In this document: piece after piece, positions 42,032 to 53,274 of the stretch
How positions within the stretch are numbered: position 1 is the first letter of the stretch
Layout: each line of letters starts with the position of its first letter
Source: Pseudomonadota bacterium
GTDB lineage: Bacteria > Desulfobacterota > Desulfovibrionia > Desulfovibrionales > Desulfomicrobiaceae
Assembly: GCA_030529235.1 (NCBI GenBank)
Contig: JAUMXF010000001.1
Location: 8,809-62,082 of the forward strand
Reading direction: 5' to 3'
Length of the DNA stretch: 53,274 nucleotides
Position numbers and translations under genes: made by a program
The notes under the pieces: generated by a model
What the model saw: the letters and a program-made list of their open reading frames with translations, nothing else
Told to the model about the DNA's origin: nothing
Databases searched by the model: none

Positions 42032-43576
42032 CTAAAAAGTTTTTCCTTCCTGTGCGGGCCATTGGCCGGTGTACCCCCGGCACGGGAAGAGGAGAAAAGT
42101 CTGCCCCTGGCGGGGCCCTTGGGTTGTGGTCAGCATGACGGGTTCTCCGACACTGGCGAACATGCTTCGCACCGAGTCCGGTACAGTGGGCTTCCTGCCC
42201 TTGATCACGAGAACCGCATTGGTTTGTTCCGCGTCCGGGCCGGGCCAGAAGTCATACTGATTCATTTTGCGGCTTCCGGCCGCGCAGAAGGCCCGTTTCT
42301 GTCCCGGCACGTAAAAGGAAAGTTCGGCCGTGACGCCGTACTCGTCGCTCAGGGTAAAAGCCGGTCCGCCCAGCTCCTCCTGCATTTTCGCCACTGCGGA
42401 GCCCAGCTCTTCCCAGCCCAGCAGGCGATGTACGGGATTTTTGGGTCCGTCCCATGGAATGTACCCCGGCAGATGCAGGCCGAGAAAGACCAGCACGCCC
42501 AGAGCGGGCCATACGAAGACGCGCCTGCGTCCGGCGTTTCCGGCCATGAACCGCTCCACGGCCAGCCCGGCCATGACCATTCCCGCGGGATAGGCGGCGG
42601 CGGACCAGTTGGCCTCGATTTTGGTGTGCAGGCTCCACAGAAGAAAAAAGAGCCACACGGGCCAGAAGAAAACCGTGAGGATGATGGCCGTGCTTCGGGA
42701 AAGGCCGCACTCCCCGGTGCCGCCGGAGAAAATTTTCCGGCCCGTCAGCCACGCTCCAAGCAGAAGAAATACCAGCCACCACGGAGTGATGACGCCCAGC
42801 TGGCCACCCAGATATTCAAAAAAATTTTCCGGATCGAACAGGACGCGGGCTTTTTCTCCGGCCATGCCGCCCCGGTAGAGGACATGCTTGATGCCTGCCC
42901 AGCCGTTGCCGGCGTTCCAGGCGGCGATGGGCAGAAAACCCGCGAACCCGCCGATGGCCAGGGCTTTTCCGAGCCGGGGTCGGAAGCCGTCCGGCAATTT
43001 CTGTTTTCTTCCGATCCACCATCCGGCTCCCAGTGCCAGGGGAATGAAAAGGAGCATGGTGTATTTGGCCGTGATCCCCACGGCCAGGAAAACGGCCAGC
43101 AGAACGAAGGCCGCCCGCCAGCCCTTGTCCACGGCCAGATGAAGGCAGATCAGGGCGGCGATCCAGCAGGTCAGCAGAGGATTGTCCGTGGTCATGAGCA
43201 CGCTTCCGGCCGCGAAGAGAGGAGTGGTGTTGAGGGCGAAAAGCGTCCAGAACGCCGTGCGGATACGGCCCATGTACAGACCGACCCAGCCCAGCACGGC
43301 CAGCTGCATGACGGCCGAGCCGAACACGGCCCCGGCCCGCACGCCGGCCTCCGTGGGGCCGAGAAGAGCCGTGCCCGCCATGTTGATGACGGCGATGAGC
43401 GGGCCTTTGGAGTAGTAGGACCACTGCGGAGTCCGGCTCCAGTCCCAGTACTGCGCCTCGTCCGGGGAAAGCCCCACCTGTCCCGAACCTATGAACCAGC
43501 ATCTGATCAGGGTGGTTGCGGTCACAAGGAGCAGGGCCGCGCACCAGTAGGCGCTCTGCGTGCGATGTTCCGTCAT
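42032..43576 (-). CDS. ArnT/PMT-like glycosyltransferase (GT39 family)
   Basis: Polyprenyl-phosphate-sugar-dependent transferase of the inner membrane, acting on the periplasmic side. 514 residues with about 11-12 membrane helices in the first 400 residues and a soluble C-terminal part. The conserved first-loop acidic motif is in GLSPDEAQYWDWSRTPQWSY (about 34-53). The target (lipid A, protein or glycan) is not readable. The start is ATG at 43576 with GAGAGGAC, overlapping the stop of the rluA-like gene (ATGA). Confidence 0.85.
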   Translation of the reverse strand: MTEHRTQSAYWCAALLLVTATTLIRCWFIGSGQVGLSPDEAQYWDWSRTPQWSYYSKGPLIAVINMAGTALLGPTEAGVRAGAVFGSAVMQLAVLGWVGLYMGRIRTAFWTLFALNTTPLFAAGSVLMTTDNPLLTCWIAALICLHLAVDKGWRAAFVLLAVFLAVGITAKYTMLLFIPLALGAGWWIGRKQKLPDGFRPRLGKALAIGGFAGFLPIAAWNAGNGWAGIKHVLYRGGMAGEKARVLFDPENFFEYLGGQLGVITPWWLVFLLLGAWLTGRKIFSGGTGECGLSRSTAIILTVFFWPVWLFFLLWSLHTKIEANWSAAAYPAGMVMAGLAVERFMAGNAGRRRVFVWPALGVLVFLGLHLPGYIPWDGPKNPVHRLLGWEELGSAVAKMQEELGGPAFTLSDEYGVTAELSFYVPGQKRAFCAAGSRKMNQYDFWPGPDAEQTNAVLVIKGRKPTVPDSVRSMFASVGEPVMLTTTQGPRQGQTFLLFPCRGYTGQWPAQEGKTF

Positions 43577-44478
43577 ATGTCCTCTCGTCCGGGAAAATTT
43601 CCCGCCAGCAGACTGAAGATTTCTTCCTCGCAGCCTTGTTCCGGCGCGAAGGGACCGGGCCATTTGGGCAGCGCCGAGAAGGAGTGCCCTGGCCAGCGCA
43701 GCACCGCCGCGTGCAGCAGAAGCCCCCGGCCGCGTCCGTATTTGGCGTCACCCACGATGGGGTGTCCGCTGTCCGCCAGATGCACCCGGATCTGATGGGT
43801 CCGCCCCGTTCCCAGCACCACCGCGAGAAGTGTCCTGCCGTCCTTTTTCTCCAGCGGATGGACATGGGAAACAGCCCGCCTGCCCTGGCCGCTGCACATC
43901 CGCTCGCCGCGCGGCGTGCCCGTCTTGCTCAGCTCCGAAATCACGGTATGCCAGGAGCCATGCGGCCAAAGCCCTTCCACCCAGCAGACGTACGCCTTGG
44001 TCACCGTATGCCAGATGGAGTGCATGGACCGCAGAAACCTGTGGGTTTTGGCGCACAGCAGCAGTCCGGAGGTATCCCGGTCCAGCCGGTGCACGGGGAT
44101 GGGGCGGGGCTGCCAGACATCCAGCCGGCCGTGCACGGAGTCCGTCCAGCCCGTTCCGGGATGCACGGGCAGCCCGGCGGGCTTGTCGATGACCAGCATG
44201 TCGCCGTCCTCATGGACAATGGCAAGGCTGCCCTGTGGCGGAGCTTCTTCTTTCCGCTCCACCTCCACCGGCGGAATGCGCACCTTCTGCCCGGTCTGAA
44301 CGCGGTCAAAGGGTTTGCAGCGGCGGCCGTCCAGGCGAATCCGGCCGCTTCGCACCAGACGCATGTACAGGCCCGAAGGCAGGTGCCCCAGGCGGGCTTC
44401 CAGAAAGGAGAGCAGCTTGCGGCCGTCCTCCTCGGGGCCGACCTCCACCACCCGCACCTGGGTTCTGATCCGTTCCAT
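43573..44478 (-). CDS. RluA-family pseudouridine synthase
   Basis: 301 residues. An N-terminal S4-like RNA-binding part (LLSFLEARLGHLPSGLYMRL, SGRIRLDG) is followed by the catalytic domain. HRLDRDTSGLLL contains the catalytic Asp; DKPAGLPVHPG, GRTHQIRVH and HPIVGDAKYG are the other RluA motifs. Target RNA (23S position or tRNA) is not determined. ATG at 44478 (MERIRTQ) has GGAGG four bases ahead; ATG at 44535 is possible. Confidence 0.9.
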   Translation of the reverse strand: MERIRTQVRVVEVGPEEDGRKLLSFLEARLGHLPSGLYMRLVRSGRIRLDGRRCKPFDRVQTGQKVRIPPVEVERKEEAPPQGSLAIVHEDGDMLVIDKPAGLPVHPGTGWTDSVHGRLDVWQPRPIPVHRLDRDTSGLLLCAKTHRFLRSMHSIWHTVTKAYVCWVEGLWPHGSWHTVISELSKTGTPRGERMCSGQGRRAVSHVHPLEKKDGRTLLAVVLGTGRTHQIRVHLADSGHPIVGDAKYGRGRGLLLHAAVLRWPGHSFSALPKWPGPFAPEQGCEEEIFSLLAGNFPGREDI

Positions 44479-44555
44479 GCCGCCTCCGCCATTTTTGACA
44501 GGACTTTTCTTGATGGCTAGTGCGGGGCTTGTCAAATATCCCTCCAGAATGCCTC

Positions 44556-45803
44556 ATGAAAAACACTCATCGTTCTTTCCGGCTGGTCTGCGCGCCGAAG
44601 CAGGTTGCGGATGTGGAGGCCCTGCTCCGGGCCGAGGGCTTTTCCTTCCATGGGGAGGAGTTTTTCGACGGCGCGCGGGTGCTGACCGGGGAACCCATAC
44701 CCCTGGGCCGCAGTCTGGCCGCGCGCTTCGGCTACATCTACATTCAGGACAAATCTTCCATGCTGCCGCCTCTGGCGCTGGCTCCGGCGCGGGATGCCGT
44801 GGTGCTGGATCTGTGCGCCAGTCCGGGCAGCAAGACCGGCCTTCTGTCCCAGCTGGTCGGTCCCGGCGGCGTGGTGCTGGCCAATGAGCCGAGCCCGGAC
44901 CGTCTGGCCACGCTGCGCGCGAACATGCGGCATCTGGGATGCTTCAATGTGGCCACCTGCCGTTACGAGGGCCAGCGGCTCCCTCTGCGTGAGGGCGCAT
45001 GGCCGTGGATTCTGCTGGATGCGCCGTGCAGCGGGTGGGGCACGGTGGAAAAAAATCCGGCTGCGGCGCGCATGTGGCGCGGAAAGAAAACCGTTCCGCT
45101 GGAGGTGCTGCAGCGGGAGCTGCTGCGCAAGGCGGCCGCGCTTTTGGCTCCCGGCGGTCGGCTTTTGTATTCCACCTGCACCACGAACCGGCGCGAAAAC
45201 GAGGATCAGGTCCGCTTCGCCGTGGACCATCTGGGTCTTGCGGTGGCGGAATTGCCGCCTTTTGCCGGGTTTTCCTTCGCCCCGAGCCTGCCGGGCTGCC
45301 TGCTGGTAGACGGGGCGGGCAGCGGGGCTCAGGGTTTTTTTCTGGCCTGCCTGACTAGGCCCGGAGAATATGCCGTGGAAGAGGAAAATGCTTTCCCGCC
45401 GTTGCCCGGCGTCATCGTTTCTTCGGCGCAGTTCCGGGCCCGCACGGGCCTTGACAGCGGCCCGCGGTCTCCGCACGAATTTCTCTGCGCCGGGGGCCGG
45501 GCTTATCTGATTCTGGAGAAAGCCCGCCGCATTTTTCCGGAAGCACTTCGCTGGCAGGGTTTCGGAGTGGGCAAGGCGTCGGGGGCTTCCCTGTGCGTGG
45601 ACCCGGCGCTGCGGCTGTTCGTTCCCCCGGAGCCGGACGGCGGCGCTCTGGTGCTGGACGAGGTGCTCCCCATCCACGCCCTGCTCTCCGGTCAGAGCAT
45701 GCCTTCAGGCGGAACGGCCGGACGCCGGGCGATGTATTACAGAAGTCTTCCGCTGGGATTTCTGACAGTCAAGGGAAACCGCTGTCTGTGGTCGGACAGA
45801 TAA
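44556..45803 (+). CDS. RsmF/NOP2-type rRNA cytosine-C5 methyltransferase
   Basis: SAM-dependent m5C methyltransferase, 415 residues. Motifs: VLDLCASPGSKTGLLSQLVG (SAM loop), ANEPSPDRLATLRANM, the two cysteines typical of the NOL1/NOP2/sun family in LLDAPCSGWGTVEKNP and LLYSTCTTNRRENE. The C-terminal 170 residues resemble the extra domain of RsmF/YebU. Start ATG at 44556; no good Shine-Dalgarno is visible. The aldolase gene follows after 12 bases. Confidence 0.9.
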   Translation: MKNTHRSFRLVCAPKQVADVEALLRAEGFSFHGEEFFDGARVLTGEPIPLGRSLAARFGYIYIQDKSSMLPPLALAPARDAVVLDLCASPGSKTGLLSQLVGPGGVVLANEPSPDRLATLRANMRHLGCFNVATCRYEGQRLPLREGAWPWILLDAPCSGWGTVEKNPAAARMWRGKKTVPLEVLQRELLRKAAALLAPGGRLLYSTCTTNRRENEDQVRFAVDHLGLAVAELPPFAGFSFAPSLPGCLLVDGAGSGAQGFFLACLTRPGEYAVEEENAFPPLPGVIVSSAQFRARTGLDSGPRSPHEFLCAGGRAYLILEKARRIFPEALRWQGFGVGKASGASLCVDPALRLFVPPEPDGGALVLDEVLPIHALLSGQSMPSGGTAGRRAMYYRSLPLGFLTVKGNRCLWSDR

Positions 45804-45815
45804 AGGAGAAAGACC

Positions 45816-46580
45816 ATGATCGGACATTTGCGCAAGGCCGCCCGCCTTTTTCACCCCGAATCCAGACGGACGGTCATTCTGCCGCTGGACCACGGCCTTT
45901 CGGAGGGCAGCATCGCCGGACTGGAAGATCCCGGCGAGGTGCTGCGGGCCGCGCGCGCCCTGCCCATCCAGGCGGTGGTGCTGCACAAGGGCATGACCAT
46001 GGCTCACGGCGGGGAAGTGCGACTGGACCAGTCGCTGGTGGTGCATCTCTCGGCGGGCACCCGCCACGGTCTGCCGCCGTACAGCAAGGCTCTGGTCTGC
46101 TCCGTGCCCGAGGCGCTGCGGCTCGGCGCGGACATGGTGTCCATGCACATCAATATCGGCAACGACCTCGAAGACCGCATGCTCGCGGATCTGGGAGCGT
46201 GCGTGGAAGACGCGCATCAGCTGGGCCTGCCGCTGCTGGCCATGATTTACGCCCGCGGCGGACAGATCGTGAACGAGACGGACCCGGTTCTGGTGGCGCA
46301 CAGCATCCGCATCGGCGCGGAACTGGGGGCCGATGTGATCAAGGTGCCCTACTGCGGCAATCCCCAGAGTTTCGGTCGGGCCGTGTCGGCTTGCCCGGCT
46401 CCGGTGGTGGTCAGCGGGGGGCCGCGGAACGGGGATTTCCGTGTTTTTGTCCGCACCCTGCGGGAGGCTCTGGACGCGGGCGCGGCGGGCGTATGCGTGG
46501 GGCGCAACGTGTTTCAGCAGGAGAATCCGGCCAAGGCCATGCAGGAGATATGCGCCCTGGTGCACGGCACGACGGCGTAG
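45816..46580 (+). CDS. DhnA-type class I aldolase, probable ADH synthase or FBP aldolase
   Basis: 254-residue TIM barrel. The Schiff-base lysine is K176 in GADVIKVPYCG, with Asp25 in LPLDHGLSEG and Tyr145 in MIYARGG. The D25-Y145-K176 spacing equals that of the archaeal 2-amino-3,7-dideoxyheptulosonate synthase as I recall it (D33-Y153-K184); archaeal FBP aldolases differ slightly. Desulfovibrio uses such an enzyme for the first step of an alternative route to dehydroquinate and aromatic amino acids. Here the partner dehydroquinate synthase II is not adjacent, so FBP aldolase or LsrF-like activity remains open. ATG at 45816 with AAAGGAGAAAGACC. Confidence 0.8.
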   Translation: MIGHLRKAARLFHPESRRTVILPLDHGLSEGSIAGLEDPGEVLRAARALPIQAVVLHKGMTMAHGGEVRLDQSLVVHLSAGTRHGLPPYSKALVCSVPEALRLGADMVSMHINIGNDLEDRMLADLGACVEDAHQLGLPLLAMIYARGGQIVNETDPVLVAHSIRIGAELGADVIKVPYCGNPQSFGRAVSACPAPVVVSGGPRNGDFRVFVRTLREALDAGAAGVCVGRNVFQQENPAKAMQEICALVHGTTA

Positions 46581-46601
46581 ACGCCCAGGGTGGGAACAGA
46601 G

Positions 46602-46629
46602 CCCGGCCTTTCGTTACCCGGCCTTTCGT
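46602..46629. repeat. Two tandem copies of a 13-base repeat
   Basis: CCCGGCCTTTCGT occurs at 46602-46614 and 46617-46629, period 15. It spans the end of the MotA-like gene and the gap to the aldolase gene, so the last codons of the MotA-like gene are part of it. Confidence 0.7.
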
Positions 46630-47531
46630 GTTTCCGGCTGTTTTTCCTTTATGAGCTCGGAAACGGGCACGGCCTCCTGCTCTTCGCGGGGGGCCGCGGC
46701 AGATTTTTGACCGGCCCCGGCGGGTTCCTGCCCGTGCAGGCCGAAACGCTCCTTGATCCGGGCCAGGGAAACCAGCTGGCCTTCCCGCGCCGAGGGCGTG
46801 AGAAAAGACTTGAGCTTTACTTCCAGCACGCGCGGATTCAGCTCGCTCTGGATGGCGCGGATGCCTTCGATGATGATTTTCTGCAGCAGGAGTTCATGGT
46901 CCGTGACCTCGCGCACGCGGGCGGCCATGGGCAGCAGGACGAAGTTGGCCAGAATCACTCCGTACAGGGTGGAGGTCAGGGCGATGGGGATGGTGGAAAC
47001 CACCACGGACGTGTCGTTCACTCCGGACAGCATGCCGATCAGGCCGATGACGCTTCCGGCCAGACCGATGGCCGGGCAGATGTCGGCCATGATCCGCAGC
47101 ACACGCTCGGATTCATCCCGGCGCTGCTTGAAGAAGAACATCTCCGTGTGCAGGATGTCGGCGGTCTGCTCCTGGGAGTAGTTGTCCACCACGAACCCCA
47201 GGGCGCGGCGCAGGAACATGATGGATGTCTCCCGTTCGTCCTCGGCCAGGGTGTGCAGGCCCCGGATGCGGCTCTTAACCGAAAGATCCACCAGAATTTC
47301 CACGATTTCCGACGGCTCCTTCATCTTCGCGCGGTACGAGTTGCGCAGCACCTTCCATACATACGACAGGCGCTGCATGCGGAAGCTGGCGATGGCCGCG
47401 CCGAAACTGCCGCCGAGGACCACCAGCAGCCCCGCCGCGTTGAAATATCTGCTCACATCTCCGCTGCCGGCAAAGCCCGCCGCGAAAATCAGGGCGCACA
47501 GCAACAGCCCGATCCGCGATTTCCAGTCCAT
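46614..47531 (-). CDS. motA: MotA/TolQ-family proton channel (MotA-like)
   Basis: Inner-membrane stator protein, 305 residues with four helices (about 6-26, 33-52, 150-170, 182-202) and a large cytoplasmic loop between helices 2 and 3. The proline positions typical of MotA appear in CPAIGLAGSVIGLIGML and ...IPIALTSTLYGVILANFVLLP. The C-terminal tail is long and charged (about 55 residues). It follows the MotB-like gene by 59 bases on the same strand. It could power flagellar rotation or another energised surface process; Desulfovibrionales often have several such pairs. Confidence 0.87.
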   Translation of the reverse strand: MDWKSRIGLLLCALIFAAGFAGSGDVSRYFNAAGLLVVLGGSFGAAIASFRMQRLSYVWKVLRNSYRAKMKEPSEIVEILVDLSVKSRIRGLHTLAEDERETSIMFLRRALGFVVDNYSQEQTADILHTEMFFFKQRRDESERVLRIMADICPAIGLAGSVIGLIGMLSGVNDTSVVVSTIPIALTSTLYGVILANFVLLPMAARVREVTDHELLLQKIIIEGIRAIQSELNPRVLEVKLKSFLTPSAREGQLVSLARIKERFGLHGQEPAGAGQKSAAAPREEQEAVPVSELIKEKQPETRKAG

Positions 47532-47590
47532 TTTTCCTCCACGTCCGCAAGCCGGGCGCGCTGTTCAATTGAAAAGGCGCTCCGGCCGGA

Positions 47591-48442
47591 TCATCTGGAG
47601 CCGGCGGATTCCTTTTCCGCCACCCAGCTTCTGAATCCGCTTCCGCTCTGGGTGATTTCCGGCACCGGTTCGGTGGGATTGTCCATGCTCAGAACCAGAT
47701 CCACCCGTCTGTTCCGGGCACTGGCCGCCATGTCTTTCCGGAGAGGGCGCTGGTCGCCGTAACCGGCCAGGCTGACGCGGTCGGAAGACACGCCGTCCCG
47801 GATCAGGAATTTCGCCACTTCCCCGGACCGGGCCGTGGAAAGAGTCCACGGTCCGGAGCCGTCCGGCAGGGATTCCCCGGCCGAAGCGTGTCCGGACACG
47901 GCCAGTGAATGCGGGGCTCCGCGCAGGATCCGGGCGAGGGGAGCCAGAGCGTTTTTCCCTTCCGGCCGCAGGGTCGCCGAGCCGGAGATGAAGAAGGCGT
48001 CTCCCGCAAGCGTCACCCGCAGGCTCTTGCCCGGGGTCAGCCGCGCGATCACGCTGTCGCCGAGACCCTCCCGCTGGATCACGTCGCGTATCTGGTCATG
48101 GATGCGGGCCAGGATGGAGCCCGCGTCGTCGGGCCTGGGTCTGACCACCACGGGCATGGGCTCGGACGGAGAGGGCACCGCCCGGCTGACCGGCATCTGA
48201 AAGGCATACAGGGCCGCGAACATGATGAACATGGTCATCATCAGGTCGGACCACCAGATGGCCCAGTTGGCGGATCTGGGCTTCATTTCCCTGTTGAAGA
48301 TGTCAAGGTATTGACTGGCCGGGGGGCTCCCAAGCGTCAGCTCCATGCCGGAGAGACGCCGCGCGGAAGCGTTTTCCGCCTGCGGGGATGGGCGCAGCCG
48401 TGCGTGGGCGTTGCGAATGGTATTGGGTGTGGGCTCGTGCAT
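47591..48442 (-). CDS. motB: MotB-like OmpA-domain stator protein
   Basis: 283 residues. One membrane helix (about 65-85) in WAIWWSDLMMTMFIMFAALY carries the essential-looking Asp at the position of MotB Asp32. After a linker the C-terminal OmpA/MotB peptidoglycan-binding domain has DAFFISGSATLRPEGKNAL, SGHASAGE and LSLAGYGDQRPLR-like YGDQRP with NRRVDL. The N-terminal 60 cytoplasmic residues are longer than in E. coli MotB. ATG at 48442 follows GGAGGA. The gene order, motB before motA, is the reverse of the usual order. Confidence 0.87.
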   Translation of the reverse strand: MHEPTPNTIRNAHARLRPSPQAENASARRLSGMELTLGSPPASQYLDIFNREMKPRSANWAIWWSDLMMTMFIMFAALYAFQMPVSRAVPSPSEPMPVVVRPRPDDAGSILARIHDQIRDVIQREGLGDSVIARLTPGKSLRVTLAGDAFFISGSATLRPEGKNALAPLARILRGAPHSLAVSGHASAGESLPDGSGPWTLSTARSGEVAKFLIRDGVSSDRVSLAGYGDQRPLRKDMAASARNRRVDLVLSMDNPTEPVPEITQSGSGFRSWVAEKESAGSR

Positions 48443-48520
48443 GAAATCCTCCGCCGGGGGCAAAGCCAGAACCATGCCAGATTACGGCGGGCCGCCGGAA
48501 CCAGCCATAATGGATGGCTC

Positions 48521-48566
48521 AAAAAAGCCCCCTCGCCAGTCTGTCTGACGAGGGGGGCGATTTTTT
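48521..48566 (-). terminator. Bidirectional intrinsic terminator downstream of carB
   Basis: GCCCCCTCG (48527-48535) pairs with CGAGGGGGGC (48549-48558) around a 13-base loop. A6 lies on the left (T6 for the minus strand) and T6 on the right (48561-48566). It starts about 38 bases past the carB stop and separates carB from the MotB-like gene. Confidence 0.9.
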
Positions 48567-48596
48567 CTGTCTCCGGAAGGCGCGGGAGATGCCGGG

Positions 48597-51842
<3,246 letters not shown>

Positions 51843-52242
51843 GGGCGTTCGGGGGTTGGGGTTGGAGGGCGGGGCGGAGCCCTGGCGCATGCGCCGTACG
51901 TTGTTCCGCCGATGAAATCGAAAGATTTTAAACGCAGCCTTTCTCAAGGTCAAATACACTGCGGATTATGGAATACCCTGTCGGCGGTTTCCCGGCCTTT
52001 CCGGAACGGGAGCTCTTCTGGCGGAGAGCCGCGCTTCTGCCCGGCAGAATTTATTTCTCCCGGCAGCGGAAAAATATTTGTCGCAACGAATAATTTTCTT
52101 TAGAGTGTCTTGGGGCCAATTCAGAAAATGAAGAATTTCAGAGAGGACGAGGGGAATTTTTACCAGAAAAACTGGTGGATTGGCATGGTGTTCAGGCAGG
52201 TTCTCCTTTATTTCAACACATGATCCCAAGCAGGAGTTTTGC
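51843..52242. other. Divergent intergenic region between carB and the iron-binding protein gene
   Basis: 400 bases between diverging genes. The carB promoter (51925-51953) is on the minus strand. On the plus strand a weaker TTGTCG (52078-52083), 17-base spacer, TAGAGT (52101-52106) could serve the iron-binding protein gene. I see no clear Fur box and no gene. Confidence 0.5.
51925..51953 (-). promoter_or_regulatory. Near-consensus sigma-70 promoter for carB
   Basis: Minus strand TTGACC (-35, 51953-51948), 17-base spacer, TAAAAT (-10, 51930-51925). The predicted start near 51918 gives a 75-base leader to the ATG at 51842. Confidence 0.75.
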
Positions 52243-53274
52243 ATGAAAAGTTGCTTCAGACGAATTTTATGGTCCGGCGTTTTTGCCGCCGCCGCGTTGT
52301 TCTGCGCCTCCGTGGGTTTCGCCGCCGAGGTCAACATCTATTCCGCCCGCCAGGAGCATCTGATCAAGCCGCTTCTTGACGAGTTCTCCAAACAGACCGG
52401 AGTGCAGTACAAGCTGCTGACGGGCGAGGGCCCGGCCCTGCTGGAGCGGCTCAAGGCAGAAGGGAAGAACAGCCCGGCCGACGTGCTGCTGACCGTGGAC
52501 GTGGGCAATCTCGTGGCGGCCAAACAGGCCGGAGTCCTGCAGGCGGTCAAGTCTTCCGCGCTCAACGAAAACATCAAGGAATCCTACCGTGACGCCGAAG
52601 GATTCTGGTACGGACTGTCCGCCAGGGCGCGGGTCATCTTTTACGATCCGAAACGCGTCAAACCCGAACAGATCGCCACTTACGAGGCCCTGGCCGATCC
52701 GGAACTGGGCAAGGTGGTCTGCGTGCGCAGCTCCTCCAACATCTACAATCAGTCTCTGGTGGCGGCCCTGATCGCCCATCACGGAGTGGAGCAGGTGGAC
52801 CGCTGGATCAAGGGCTTCGTCAACAATTTCGCCCGCAAGCCTCAGGACAACGACACCGCCCAGATAAAAGCCGTGGCCTCGGGCGAATGCGCGGTGGCCG
52901 TGGCCAATTCCTACTACTACGCCCGAATGCTGGCCTCGGGCAAACCCGGAGACAAGGACGTGACGGACAAGGTGGCCGTGCTGTGGCCCAATCAGGGCGA
53001 CCGCGGCGCGCACATGAACCTGAGTGGGGCCGGGGTGACGGCCAGCGCGCGCAATGTCGAGGGAGCGGTCAAACTGCTGGAGTTTCTTTCCGGTGAAAAG
53101 GCGCAGGAGATCTACGCCCGCGAAAACAACGAATACCCGGTCAATCCCAAGGTCAAGGCCACGGGGTCGGTGGCGGAGATGGGCGAATTCAAGGCCGACA
53201 ACCTGAATCTGTCCGAGATCGAGAAATACAACGCCGAAGCCGTACGGGCCATGGACCGCGGCGGCTGGAACTAG
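52243..53274 (+). CDS. Iron(III) ABC transporter, periplasmic binding protein (FbpA/FutA type)
   Basis: 343 residues. Signal peptide MKSCFRRILWSGVF followed by a hydrophobic core to about residue 28 (cleavage near GFAA). The mature chain begins EVNIYSARQEHLIKPLL, as in the FbpA/FutA family; ANSYYYARM (about 222-230) has the tyrosines that usually bind ferric iron, and SARARVIFYDP is also typical. The start is ATG at 52243 with GGAG; an ATG-open extension to 52180 would spoil the signal peptide. The stop is the last codon of the window. Permease and ATPase genes, if present, lie beyond it. Confidence 0.92.
   Translation: MKSCFRRILWSGVFAAAALFCASVGFAAEVNIYSARQEHLIKPLLDEFSKQTGVQYKLLTGEGPALLERLKAEGKNSPADVLLTVDVGNLVAAKQAGVLQAVKSSALNENIKESYRDAEGFWYGLSARARVIFYDPKRVKPEQIATYEALADPELGKVVCVRSSSNIYNQSLVAALIAHHGVEQVDRWIKGFVNNFARKPQDNDTAQIKAVASGECAVAVANSYYYARMLASGKPGDKDVTDKVAVLWPNQGDRGAHMNLSGAGVTASARNVEGAVKLLEFLSGEKAQEIYARENNEYPVNPKVKATGSVAEMGEFKADNLNLSEIEKYNAEAVRAMDRGGWN

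Overview
The window is a gene-dense stretch (about 58-60% G+C by eye) of an anaerobic, respiring Gram-negative bacterium. It is most likely a sulfate reducer of the Desulfovibrionales. The evidence is a Wolinella/Desulfovibrio-type fumarate reductase joined to a two-subunit class I fumarase and a short malic enzyme, a complete echABCDEF energy-converting [NiFe] hydrogenase operon with hypF elsewhere in the window, a stand-alone AICAR transformylase, and a DhnA-type aldolase of the kind used for aromatic amino acid synthesis in Desulfovibrio. No sulfate-reduction gene lies in the window, so the taxonomic call is inference. I found no tRNA, rRNA, CRISPR array, insertion sequence or phage gene.

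Layout. 1-93 (-): first codons of a YpfJ-type zinc metallopeptidase cut by the window edge. 293-6387 (-): frdC-frdA-frdB-fumA-fumB-maeB, which links succinate, fumarate, malate and pyruvate; a good promoter and a perfect 9-bp inverted repeat sit in front of frdC. 6843-10246 (-): an RNase II/R-family exoribonuclease and a lone AICAR transformylase. 10558-16494 (-): rhodanese/ferritin-like fusion, DUF362 protein, hypF and sppA, tightly packed. 16684-18729 (-): fabG-like reductase with a newly called 59-residue lipoprotein gene in front, and an orphan rmlA.

18897-33281 (+): a long co-directional series. Its first part is translationally coupled: mogA/moaB-like, an orphan sensor histidine kinase with a very AT-rich membrane half, an endonuclease Q-like/UvrD helicase fusion ending in a sliding-clamp-binding motif, cbiR and cobU (cobamide salvage), and a DHH phosphoesterase. 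Then come polA, an aminotransferase, a DUF1844 protein, argC and an EAL/HDOD protein. 33336-34115 (+): prepilin peptidase. 34368-39547 (+): echABCDEF, closed by a UUCG-loop terminator.

39617-44478 (-): an uncharacterised helical protein with CheX, lipoate-protein ligase, an ArnT-like glycosyltransferase and an RluA pseudouridine synthase. 44556-46580 (+): rRNA m5C methyltransferase and the DhnA-type aldolase. 46614-48442 (-): a MotB-like then MotA-like pair. 48597-51842 (-): carB with a near-consensus promoter and a bidirectional terminator. 52243-53274 (+): a periplasmic iron-binding protein.

The strongest leads are the EndoQ-UvrD fusion with its C-terminal QLSLF and its coupled neighbours, the frd operator and the FrdC Gln in place of the Wolinella Glu180, the AT-rich sensor half of the histidine kinase, the rhodanese-ferritin fusion, and the uncharacterised CheX partner.
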